Program-made: the position numbers and the translations under genes
Notes under the pieces: model-generated
Database searches by the model: none
What the model was told of the DNA's origin: nothing
The model's input: only the letters and a program-made list of their open reading frames with translations
From: Sphingomonas lenta
Lineage (GTDB): Bacteria > Pseudomonadota > Alphaproteobacteria > Sphingomonadales > Sphingomonadaceae
Direction: 5' to 3'
Length of the DNA stretch: 64,000 nucleotides
Assembly: GCF_002288825.1 (NCBI RefSeq)
Contig: NZ_NSLI01000003.1
Coordinates: 930,001-994,000 of the forward strand
Shown here: piece after piece, positions 48,487 to 56,193 of the stretch
How the letters are laid out: each line of letters opens with the position of its first letter
Position numbering within the stretch: the first letter of the stretch is position 1

Positions 48487-48848
48487 CGGCGCGGACGTTC
48501 ATAGGGGGTGAAGCGGTCGAAGCGGCAGATCCCCGACGCGATGATCTGCTGCGGCGCGACCACCTGGAACGGGTCGTCGCGGCAGAGCTGGGCGCCTTGG
48601 ACCCTCACGATCAGCGTGGTGATCGGCCGCAGGCCGGGACAATTACCTACCGGGCCCGTCCGCCACACCCGGCGCGCCGTTTCGCGGTACAGGATGGTGC
48701 GTTCGTCGACCACCTCCGGCGACGTGTTCCGGTTGAGCGAGATGCAGTTCGCCGGTTCGCCAGCCACCAGCCCCGCCAGAGGGTCGGGCGCGACGGCGGG
48801 GGTCGCGCACGCGGCCAGCGGCGCCAGCAGGAGCGCGGCCCGGATCAC
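48483..48848 (-). CDS. Small lipoprotein, paralogue of its upstream neighbour
   Basis: A 121-residue protein. It has a lipoprotein signal LAACATP (Cys about 14), then [15 protein letters not shown], a Tyr/Arg-rich beta stretch, LCRDDPFQV and [11 protein letters not shown]. Conserved Cys pairs suggest disulphides. It starts with GTG overlapping the stop of the next lipoprotein (GTGA), so it is coupled. No family name is recognised. Its last 4 nt overlap the convergent hslU end. Confidence 0.75.
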   Translation of the reverse strand: MIRAALLLAPLAACATPAVAPDPLAGLVAGEPANCISLNRNTSPEVVDERTILYRETARRVWRTGPVGNCPGLRPITTLIVRVQGAQLCRDDPFQVVAPQQIIASGICRFDRFTPYERPRR

Positions 48849-49261
48849 GGGGCGCGGCGGTACGGGGTGAAGTCGCCCAGCGCGCAGTTGCCCAACGGGA
48901 TGCGGGTGATCTGATCCACCACCTGCACGATGTCGCCGCGGCACAGCCGGCCGTTCGGTGTGGAGGTGACCAGCGACGCCCGGTCGTTCTGCGCCGCCTC
49001 GCACCCGCCCGTGGTGTCGTTGCGGAACTTGAGGTCGCGCGAGGCGGTGAAGACGATCGTGCCGCCATAGACGTCGCTGTTGAGCGCCGGCCGCGACGTC
49101 GTGGGCAGGCAGTTGCTAGGCTCGCCCGGCGTCAGCCCGGCCAGCTCCCGCTCCAGCTTCGCCTGCTGGTCCGCGGCGTCGGCGGCGGCGCGCGCGGCCT
49201 CCTGCGGTGTGGCGGCGCAGGAAGCGAGCGCCGTCAGTCCTGCGATGAACCAAATCCTCAT
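48845..49261 (-). CDS. Small lipoprotein with GEPxNC motif
   Basis: A 138-residue protein. The signal has LASCAATP (Cys about 15). An Ala/Gln-rich helix follows, then LAGLTPGEPSNCLP, GGTIVFTASRDLKFR, GRLCRGDIVQVVDQ and [11 protein letters not shown]. Its downstream neighbour shares the LAGL-x2-GEP-x-NC, LCR-D and F-TPY-R blocks, so the two are tandem paralogues. CGGAGAACGAGCT precedes the ATG. Confidence 0.78.
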   Translation of the reverse strand: MRIWFIAGLTALASCAATPQEAARAAADAADQQAKLERELAGLTPGEPSNCLPTTSRPALNSDVYGGTIVFTASRDLKFRNDTTGGCEAAQNDRASLVTSTPNGRLCRGDIVQVVDQITRIPLGNCALGDFTPYRRAP

Positions 49262-49296
49262 AGCTCGTTCTCCGGTCCCGCCTTTCCTCAACGCGT

Positions 49297-50022
49297 CTAG
49301 CCGCGGAAATGGTCCTTGCCCGTCCGCAGCTGCGCCAGCTCCTCCGCCGAGCCCGCGCGCATGAAGGGGTTGGTCGCGCGTTCCAACCCGATGGTGGTCG
49401 GCACCGTCGCTTCGCCGCGCGCCCGCAACGCGTCCACCTCCACCATCCGCGCGCGCAGCGCTTGGTTGTCCGGCTCGACGCTGAGCGCGAACCGGCCGTT
49501 GCCCTGCGTGTACTCGTGTCCGCAGTAGACCTGCGTCCCGTCCGGCAGCTCGGCCAGCCTGCGCATGGCGCCGAACATCTGTTGGACGGTGCCCTCGAAC
49601 AATCGCCCGCATCCCATCGCGAACAGCGTGTCGCCCGTGAAGACCAGTCCCGCCTCGTCGAAGTGGAACACGATGTGCCCGGCCGTGTGTCCCGGCGCCT
49701 CCATGACGGCCGCGCGGTGCTCGCCCAGCGTCACGGCGTCGCCCTCAGCCACCGTGCGGTCGAGCGTCGGGATGCGCGCCGCTTCCGCCGCCGGCCCGGT
49801 CACGACCGCGCCGCCCGCCTTGATCTCGGGAATGCCCGCGACATGGTCGGGGTGCCAGTGCGTCGCCCACACCTGCCCGATGCGCCAGCCCCGCTCCGCC
49901 GCCGCAGAGAGTACCGGCCCGGCCTCGCCCGGGTCGACCGCCAGCGTCTCGCCCGACGCATGATCGTGGACGAGCCAAGCGTAGTTGTCGGACAGCACGG
50001 GGACGCGGACGACCTCCAGCAT
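49297..50022 (-). CDS. gloB: Hydroxyacylglutathione hydrolase (glyoxalase II)
   Basis: A 241-residue MBL-fold thioesterase that releases lactate from S-lactoylglutathione. Metal motifs are THWHPDHVAG, the His of APGHTAGH, FTGDTLFAMGCGRLFEG and YCGHEYTQGN. The C-terminal glutathione-binding part has ERATNPFMR. Its ATG overlaps the VOC-gene stop (TGATG), so the two are coupled. Last gene of the hydrolase-VOC-gloB set. Confidence 0.94.
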   Translation of the reverse strand: MLEVVRVPVLSDNYAWLVHDHASGETLAVDPGEAGPVLSAAAERGWRIGQVWATHWHPDHVAGIPEIKAGGAVVTGPAAEAARIPTLDRTVAEGDAVTLGEHRAAVMEAPGHTAGHIVFHFDEAGLVFTGDTLFAMGCGRLFEGTVQQMFGAMRRLAELPDGTQVYCGHEYTQGNGRFALSVEPDNQALRARMVEVDALRARGEATVPTTIGLERATNPFMRAGSAEELAQLRTGKDHFRG

Positions 50023-50459
50023 CACCACGTTCCCGTGTTGGGCATCGACGCCCAGGGTTCCTGCGGCGGCTTGCGGCCGTCGAGCTGGAGCAGCTCGATC
50101 GAGATGCCGTCCGGCGTCTTCACGAAGGCCATATAGCCGTCGCGCGGCGGGCGGTTGATCGTCACGCCCGCGTCCTGGAGCCGCCGGCACGTCTCGTATA
50201 TGTCGTCGACCTGATAGGCGAGGTGGCCGAAGTTGCGGCCTCCGGAGTACTCCTCCGGATCCCAGTTGTAGGTCAGCTCCACCTCGGCCTGCGCTCGCTC
50301 GCCCGGCCCGCGCATGTCGTCGGGCGTCGCCAGGAAGATCAGCGTGAAGCGGCCCTGCTCGCTCTCCGTGCGCCGCACCTCCTTCAGGCCCAACAGCTCG
50401 AAGAAGCGGATCGTCGCCTCCGGGTCGCTCACCCGGATCATCGTATGGAGGTACTTCAT
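50022..50459 (-). CDS. VOC family lactoylglutathione lyase (glyoxalase I-like)
   Basis: A 145-residue vicinal-oxygen-chelate protein. Motifs are [58 protein letters not shown] and DGISIELLQ, all close to GloA. The metal ligands His, Glu, His and Glu are plausible in HT, EL, GH and IEL. It overlaps its neighbours at both ends (ATGA, TGATG), matching glyoxalase II downstream. Confidence 0.9.
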   Translation of the reverse strand: MKYLHTMIRVSDPEATIRFFELLGLKEVRRTESEQGRFTLIFLATPDDMRGPGERAQAEVELTYNWDPEEYSGGRNFGHLAYQVDDIYETCRRLQDAGVTINRPPRDGYMAFVKTPDGISIELLQLDGRKPPQEPWASMPNTGTW

Positions 50460-51193
50460 TCGGCTTTCTCCTCGATCGCCCGCAGCACGTCCTCGACGGC
50501 GCGGATCAGCAGCCGGATGTCCTCGTCGCGCGACAGCCGGTGGTCGCCGTCCTTGACCAGCCAGCACTGGACGTCGTCGCTCTCCAGCATCGTCGCGAGC
50601 TGCGCAGTGCGGTGCCAGGGCACGTCCGGATCGCGCTGGCCCTGGATCAAGCGCGTCGGCAGGTTCACGGGCACGGTGCCGAACATGATCCGGTTCGCCT
50701 CGCCCGACTGCCAGAAGCCGCGCGTGTAGACGGTCGGCTCCGGCCCGTACGGGTTGGGGCGCTCCAGCCGGCCGTGCTGGAGCAGGTACATCTTCTCGTC
50801 CTGGCTGAAGCCCCAGTCGGTGAAGTCCGGCGCCGGCGCGATCCCGACGAGGCCGACGACCAGCTCGGGCCGCGCCTTGGCCGCGAGCAGCATCAGCCAC
50901 CCGCCCATCGACGATCCGACCAGCACCACGGGCCCGCCCACGACCGAGTCGATCATGGCGAGCACGTCGTCGCGCCAATCCGCCAGCGTCTGCTCTTCGA
51001 ACGCGCCCTCGCTCTTGCCGCAGCCGCCGTAGTCGAAGCGGAGGTATGAGTGGTGATGCTCGCGCGCCCAGGCGTCGAGCGCCATCGCCTTGGACCCGGT
51101 CATGTCCGACGCGTAGCCGGGCAAGAACACGATCGTGGGCCCGTGCCCCTCGTGCAGGTGGTAGGCGAGGCGGGGGCGGGCGGCTGCGGTCAT
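50456..51193 (-). CDS. Alpha/beta hydrolase (ABHD10-like)
   Basis: A 245-residue hydrolase. Motifs are [27 protein letters not shown], the nucleophile elbow [22 protein letters not shown] (acid) and KDGDHRLSR (His). The closest group is ABHD10-like thioesterase/depalmitoylase-type hydrolases; substrate unknown. It is the first gene of the coupled set leading to the two glyoxalase genes, so an acyl- or thioester role alongside methylglyoxal detoxification is possible. Confidence 0.88.
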   Translation of the reverse strand: MTAAARPRLAYHLHEGHGPTIVFLPGYASDMTGSKAMALDAWAREHHHSYLRFDYGGCGKSEGAFEEQTLADWRDDVLAMIDSVVGGPVVLVGSSMGGWLMLLAAKARPELVVGLVGIAPAPDFTDWGFSQDEKMYLLQHGRLERPNPYGPEPTVYTRGFWQSGEANRIMFGTVPVNLPTRLIQGQRDPDVPWHRTAQLATMLESDDVQCWLVKDGDHRLSRDEDIRLLIRAVEDVLRAIEEKAE

Positions 51194-51277
51194 GGCGCAC
51201 GCCCATAACGCTTGCGGGACGGATTGCGAAACCCGCGGCGAGCGGCGATAGCCTGCTGAAAACGCTCAAGGAGAGTT

Positions 51278-54200
51278 ATGAAGCACTGCATCGTCGCGCT
51301 CGTCTCGTTCGCCGCGCTCGCCGCCCATCAAGTCGCGGCCCAAGTATCGCCCCAACAGCAGCCCCCGCGTCCCGTCGAGCAGACGGAAGCGCCCGAGGAT
51401 CGGGTGATCCGGCCCGATGCGCAGCCGACCCCGCTTCCCACGCCCGTACCGACGCCGCCCGCGGCCGCGACCGCGCCGGCCACGGCTCCGTCGCCCACGC
51501 CGACGCCTACGACTTGGGACGTGAACGCCCCTCCGGGCGCGACCATCCGCCAGGTACCGATCCGCACGAGCGAGGGCAGCTGGATCGACTTGGATGTGAG
51601 TCGCGACGGCCGCACGATCGCCTTCGCGCTATTGGGCGACATCTACACGATGCCCATTGAGGGCGGCACGCCCACGCGCATCGCCGAGGGGCTCGCCTGG
51701 GAGGTGCACCCGCGCTTCTCGCCCGACGGCCGCCGCATCGCTTTCACCTCCGACCGGGGCGGGGGCGACAATATCTGGATCATGAACCACGACGGGTCGG
51801 ACAAGCGCCAGGTCACGACCGAGGACTTCCGCCTCTTGAACCAGCCGAGCTGGAGTCCCGACGGCCGCTTCTTCGTCGCCAAGAAGCATTTCACGACCGG
51901 CCGTTCGCTCGGCACGGGCGAGGTGTGGATGTACCACGTCTCCGGCGGATCGGGCGTCCTTTTGGTCAAGCGCCCGAACGAGCAGCACCAGAAGGAGCTG
52001 GGCGAACCCGTCTACGCCGCCGACGGCAAGTCGGTCTTCTACACGCGCAACATCACGCCCGGCCCGATTTTCGAATACGCGCAGGACTCGAACACCGACC
52101 TGTTCAACATCATGCGCTACGACCTGGAGACGGGCGAGACGACCACCGCCGTCTCCGGCGAAGGCGGCTCCGTGCGCCCGACCCCGTCGCCCGACGGCAA
52201 GAAGATCGCCTTCGTCCGGCGCGAGGCGACGCGGTCCAAACTCTACGTAAAGGACCTGGAGAGCGGCGAGGAGCGCAAGATCTACGACGCGCTCGACCAA
52301 GACGTGCAGGAGACCTGGGCCGTCACCGGCGTCTACCCGAACATGGCCTGGACGCCCGATAGCCGCTCCCTCGTCTTCTGGGCGGGCGGCAAGATCCGGC
52401 GCGTCGACGGCGACGGCTCGCGCGCGGCGGAGATCCCCTTCACGATCAACGACACGCGCGGCGTGATCGCGGCGCCGCATCCGACGGTGGAGGTCGCGCC
52501 CGATCGCTTCACGACGCGCATGCCGCGCTTCGCCGCCGTGTCGCCCGACGGGCGGCAGGTCGTGTTCGAGACGTTGGGCAAGCTCTACGTCCGCCCCGTC
52601 GCGGGCGGCACGCCGCGCCGTCTGACGCGCGGCGAAGAGGGCATAGAGCTGTTCCCCGCTTGGTCGCGCGACGGCCGCACGATCGCGTTCGTCAGCTGGA
52701 ACGACCGGGACCTCGGCCGCGTGCGTACGGTGGCGAGCGGGGGCGGGACGCCCCGCGACGTCACCACGACGCCCGGCCACTATCGCAGCCCACGCTTCTC
52801 GCCCGACGGCCGGACGATCGTGTTCGAGCGCGTCGGCGGCGGCGGCCTGACCTCGCCCCGCTGGTCGGAGGACCCGGGCGTGTACCGCGTCGCGGCCTCG
52901 GGCGGCGCGCCAGTGCGCATCGCGCGCGGCATGGCGTCGCCCCAATTCGGCGCGTCCAAAGACCGCCTGTTCATGATCGCGTCGGAGTCGAAGGACGGCA
53001 AGACCAAGCGCCAGCTCGTCAGCACCGACCTGAACGGCGAAGCCAAGCGCGTCCACGCGGCGGGCGAGCTGCTGACCGATTTCGACGTATCGCCCGACGG
53101 CCAGTTCGTCGCCTTTCGCCAGAATTACGAGGCGTTCGTGACGCCGCTGGTGCCCGGCAACCAGGCGGTCGAGCTCGAGCCCAAGGGTAAGGCGACGCCG
53201 ATCACCAAGGTGAGCGCAGGCGGCGCGGATTACGTGCACTGGTCCACGAACGGCGACCGGCTCCACTGGAGCATGGGGCCGACGCTGCACACGGTCGATC
53301 GTGCACAGCTCTTCGCCGATGCTCCGCGCCCGAAGAACGCGCCCGCCGCCGTCGCGGCGGTCGCGCGCACCTCGCTCGGCATGGAGCAGCAGGCGGCCAA
53401 GCACCGCGGCACCGTCGCGCTGGTCGGCGCCAAGCTCGTCACCATGGCGGGCGCGGACGGCGGGATCGTTGATGACGGCGTGGTGGTCGTGCGCGATGAT
53501 CGCATCGTCGCCGTCGGCCCGCGCGGCTCCACGGCCGTGCCCGCGGGCGCGACGGTGGTGGACGTCGCCGGCAAGACGATCATCCCCGGCCTGGTCGACG
53601 CGCACGCGCACGGACCGGCGGGAGACGACGAGCTGGTGCCTCAGGCCAATTGGTCGATGATCGCCAACCTGGCGCTCGGCACAACGACGATCCACGATCC
53701 CTCGAACCGCGCGGCCGAAATCTTCGCGGCCAAGGAGATGCAGCAGGCCGGGCTGATCCTGGCGCCCCGCATCTTCTCGACGGGCGAGATCGTTTACGGC
53801 GCGCGCAACCCGAACGTCTACGCCGAGATCAACAGCCTGGACGACGCGCTCGCCCATGTCCGGCGTCTGAAGGCGCAGGGTGCTAACAGCGTCAAGAACT
53901 ACAACCAGCCTCGCCGCGACCAGCGGCAGCAAGTGGTGGAAGCGGCGCGCCGCGAGGGCATGCAGGTCGTGGCGGAGGGCGGCTCGCTCTACGGCATGGA
54001 TATGAACCTGATCGCCGACGGCAACTCGACGCTCGAGCACAACGTGCCGCTGGAGCGCTTCTACGACGACGTGGTGCAGTTCTGGAGCCAAACGAACGTC
54101 AACTACACGCCGACGCTGGTCGTGTCTTACGGCGGTCTGGCGGGCGACCCGTACTGGCGGCAGGCGGTCGACTGGACCGGCCACCCGCTGCTCCGCGCAC

Positions 54201-54658
54201 ACACGCCGCCCGCGCAGCTCAACGCCGCCTTCGCCAGGCGAACCACCGCGCCGGAGTCGAACTTCGTCGACGACGACAACGCCCGCGAGGCGAAGAAGAT
54301 GGCCGACCGCGGCATCCTCGTCTCGATCGGCGCGCACGGTCAGCAGGCCGGCATCGGCTCGCACTGGGAGCTGTGGAGCTTCGTCCGCGGCGGCATGACG
54401 CCGATCGAGGCGCTGCGCGCGGGCACGATCGTGCCCGCCCAGTCGCTCGGCATGGCCAAGGATATCGGCTCGCTGGAGGTGGGCAAGCTCGCCGACCTGG
54501 TCGTGCTCGACGCCGACCCGACGCAGAACATCCGCAACAGCGACAAGGTGAGCCGGGTGATGCTCGGCGGGCGGTTGTATGACGCGGCGACGATGAACGA
54601 GGTCTCGACGGGCACGGCGAAGCGGCCGGCCTATTGGTGGGAGCAGCGGGCGAACTAA
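51278..54658 (+). CDS. Exported TolB-like propeller/amidohydrolase fusion
   Basis: A 1126-residue exported protein. A signal peptide (1-21, ending VAAQ) is followed by a Pro/Thr/Ala-rich linker at about 25-85. The N-terminal 600 residues hold six or more PD40 blades (PRFSPDGRRIAFTSD, PSWSPDGRFF, PAWSRDGRTIAFVSW, PRFSPDGRTIVFE). The C-terminal amidohydrolase (about 700-1120) has GKTIIPGLVDAHAHG, DPSNRAAEIFAAKE, the KNYNQPRR lysine region, SIGAHGQQAG and GSLEVGKLADLVVLDADP. Periplasmic peptide or cyclic-amide hydrolysis is the family theme. AGGAG lies before the ATG. Confidence 0.92.
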   Translation: MKHCIVALVSFAALAAHQVAAQVSPQQQPPRPVEQTEAPEDRVIRPDAQPTPLPTPVPTPPAAATAPATAPSPTPTPTTWDVNAPPGATIRQVPIRTSEGSWIDLDVSRDGRTIAFALLGDIYTMPIEGGTPTRIAEGLAWEVHPRFSPDGRRIAFTSDRGGGDNIWIMNHDGSDKRQVTTEDFRLLNQPSWSPDGRFFVAKKHFTTGRSLGTGEVWMYHVSGGSGVLLVKRPNEQHQKELGEPVYAADGKSVFYTRNITPGPIFEYAQDSNTDLFNIMRYDLETGETTTAVSGEGGSVRPTPSPDGKKIAFVRREATRSKLYVKDLESGEERKIYDALDQDVQETWAVTGVYPNMAWTPDSRSLVFWAGGKIRRVDGDGSRAAEIPFTINDTRGVIAAPHPTVEVAPDRFTTRMPRFAAVSPDGRQVVFETLGKLYVRPVAGGTPRRLTRGEEGIELFPAWSRDGRTIAFVSWNDRDLGRVRTVASGGGTPRDVTTTPGHYRSPRFSPDGRTIVFERVGGGGLTSPRWSEDPGVYRVAASGGAPVRIARGMASPQFGASKDRLFMIASESKDGKTKRQLVSTDLNGEAKRVHAAGELLTDFDVSPDGQFVAFRQNYEAFVTPLVPGNQAVELEPKGKATPITKVSAGGADYVHWSTNGDRLHWSMGPTLHTVDRAQLFADAPRPKNAPAAVAAVARTSLGMEQQAAKHRGTVALVGAKLVTMAGADGGIVDDGVVVVRDDRIVAVGPRGSTAVPAGATVVDVAGKTIIPGLVDAHAHGPAGDDELVPQANWSMIANLALGTTTIHDPSNRAAEIFAAKEMQQAGLILAPRIFSTGEIVYGARNPNVYAEINSLDDALAHVRRLKAQGANSVKNYNQPRRDQRQQVVEAARREGMQVVAEGGSLYGMDMNLIADGNSTLEHNVPLERFYDDVVQFWSQTNVNYTPTLVVSYGGLAGDPYWRQAVDWTGHPLLRAHTPPAQLNAAFARRTTAPESNFVDDDNAREAKKMADRGILVSIGAHGQQAGIGSHWELWSFVRGGMTPIEALRAGTIVPAQSLGMAKDIGSLEVGKLADLVVLDADPTQNIRNSDKVSRVMLGGRLYDAATMNEVSTGTAKRPAYWWEQRAN

Positions 54659-54662
54659 GCGC

Positions 54663-54777
54663 CTCTCCCTCTCCCCTCCGGGGAGAGGGCCGGGGAGAGG
54701 GGTAGGGTGCTGCCGTCAGTTACTGCCCCTCTCCCGACCTCGCTGCGCTCGGCCACCCTCTCCCCAGAGGGGAGAGG
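54663..54777. repeat. Family A-related palindromic repeat, variant copy
   Basis: It carries CCCTCTCCCCTCCGGGGAGAGGG at its left end in shortened form, GACCTCGCTGCGCTCGGCC inside, and CCCTCTCCCCAGAGGGGAGAGG at its right. The outer arms use CCTC/GAGG instead of CGC/GCG. It lies between the amidohydrolase and protease genes. Confidence 0.8.
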
Positions 54778-54844
54778 AAAAGGGAGGTTCATCGCCCGTT
54801 GCCGTTCGATCCGCTATGAAAGACGCGTGAAGGCGGGAGCGGGG

Positions 54845-56080
54845 ATGAAGTTCTGGAAGCGTACGGCGCTGGCCGTCGTAGCGGCGGTCGGACTCGGCAC
54901 ATCCGTTGCAGCGCAGGTCGTGCAAACTCCGCTCGACGCGCTCGCCCAGGACGCGGGCGAGTACGCCGCGCGCTACGGCGTCCCGCTCGACGAAGCCCTG
55001 CGCCGCCTCCGCGCGCAGGAGGAGAGCGTCGCCGCGACCGATGCGATCGCCCGACGCTTCGCCGACCGCCTCACCGGCATCGCGATCGAGCACATGCCCG
55101 ACTACCGCATCGTCGTGCTGCTCAAGGGCGACGCGCCCGTGCCCGAGGAGCGCCTGTTCGTCGGCGGCATGGCCGTGCCCGTCCTGTACCGCACCGGCGC
55201 GGCAGCGACGCGGGGCGAGGTGGTCGCCGCAATCGAGCGGCACCAGCCCGCGCTTCGAGCGAACCTGCCGCACGCGCCCAGCCTAGGCCTCAACCAGCGC
55301 ACGGGCGAGATGGTGGTCACCGTCGACCAAGACGATGTCGAGCTGTACGGCCACGACGCGCTGCTCACCGACCTGACGCTCAACATCGGCGTGCCGGTGC
55401 GCCTGCGCAGCGTTGACCGGGTCGCGAATCTGTCCGTCGAGGGCGGCGCGCGCGTGGTGGGCGTCAGCAACACGGACGGCCGCCGCTACGCCTGCACCAC
55501 CGGCTTCGTCGTGACGGACGGGGCGCGGGCGGGCGTGGTCACCGCCGCGCACTGCCCGGACGCGCTGTCCTACGTCGACCAAGACCGGCGCGAGCTGCCG
55601 CTGACCTTCATCGACCAATGGGGCTGGGGCTATCAGGACGTGCAGCTCCATCTCGCCGCCGAGCCGCTGCGCCCCTACTTCTTCGCCGACACGCCCAAGA
55701 CGCGGTCGCGGCCGGTGACAGGCTCGCGCGGGCGGCATAGCATGCGCGCGGGCGACTTCGTCTGCCACCGCGGCGAGCGCACCGGCTACTCGTGCGCGGA
55801 GGTGGAGCTGACCGACTTCGCGCCGTCGGGCGACCTATGCGGCGGCGATTGCACGCCGACCTGGGTCACCGTCGCAGGTCCGGTGTGCCGCAGCGGCGAC
55901 AGCGGCGGGCCGGTCTTCGTCGGCACCACCGCCCTGGGACTGGTCAAGGGTGCGAGCTACGCCGCGGACGGCGGGTGCAACTTCTTCTACTATATGCCGA
56001 TCGACTTCCTCCCGCGCGGCTGGACGGTGTTGCGGGAGGGGGTAACGCCCCTTCCAGTACCACCGTCACCCCGGCCTTGA
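54845..56080 (+). CDS. Secreted trypsin-like (S1) serine protease with propeptide
   Basis: A 411-residue protease. A signal peptide (1-24, ending VAAQ) is followed by a roughly 170-residue propeptide. The catalytic domain has VVTAAHCPD (His about 236) and CRSGDSGGPVF (Ser about 353); several Cys in the second half suggest disulphides. This layout matches the alpha-lytic/streptogrisin-like groups. The start at 54845 gives the signal peptide; an upstream frame to 54707 runs into a repeat. The last codons (PSPRP) are formed by the start of a family B repeat. Confidence 0.88.
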   Translation: MKFWKRTALAVVAAVGLGTSVAAQVVQTPLDALAQDAGEYAARYGVPLDEALRRLRAQEESVAATDAIARRFADRLTGIAIEHMPDYRIVVLLKGDAPVPEERLFVGGMAVPVLYRTGAAATRGEVVAAIERHQPALRANLPHAPSLGLNQRTGEMVVTVDQDDVELYGHDALLTDLTLNIGVPVRLRSVDRVANLSVEGGARVVGVSNTDGRRYACTTGFVVTDGARAGVVTAAHCPDALSYVDQDRRELPLTFIDQWGWGYQDVQLHLAAEPLRPYFFADTPKTRSRPVTGSRGRHSMRAGDFVCHRGERTGYSCAEVELTDFAPSGDLCGGDCTPTWVTVAGPVCRSGDSGGPVFVGTTALGLVKGASYAADGGCNFFYYMPIDFLPRGWTVLREGVTPLPVPPSPRP

Positions 56081-56167
56081 GCCGGGGTCCATGCGCGGCC
56101 CCTCTGTTCGCAAAGATGCTCTCGGATAAGCGGACGCGCGTGGATGCCGGATCAAATCCGGCATGAC
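56064..56167. repeat. Family B palindromic repeat pair overlapping a gene end
   Basis: The left hairpin is GTCACCCCGG..CCGGGGTCCAT and the right hairpin TGGATGCCGG..CCGGCATGAC. The left arm overlaps the last 17 nt of the serine protease gene, including its stop codon. Confidence 0.85.
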
Positions 56168-56193
56168 GGAGGAGTAGGCAACGAGAAAGGCCC

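Noticed and set aside
51629-54364. 911-codon minus-strand frame opposite the propeller-amidohydrolase
   Set aside because: It is Arg/Val/Asp-rich with no domains and mirrors codon bias of the real gene.
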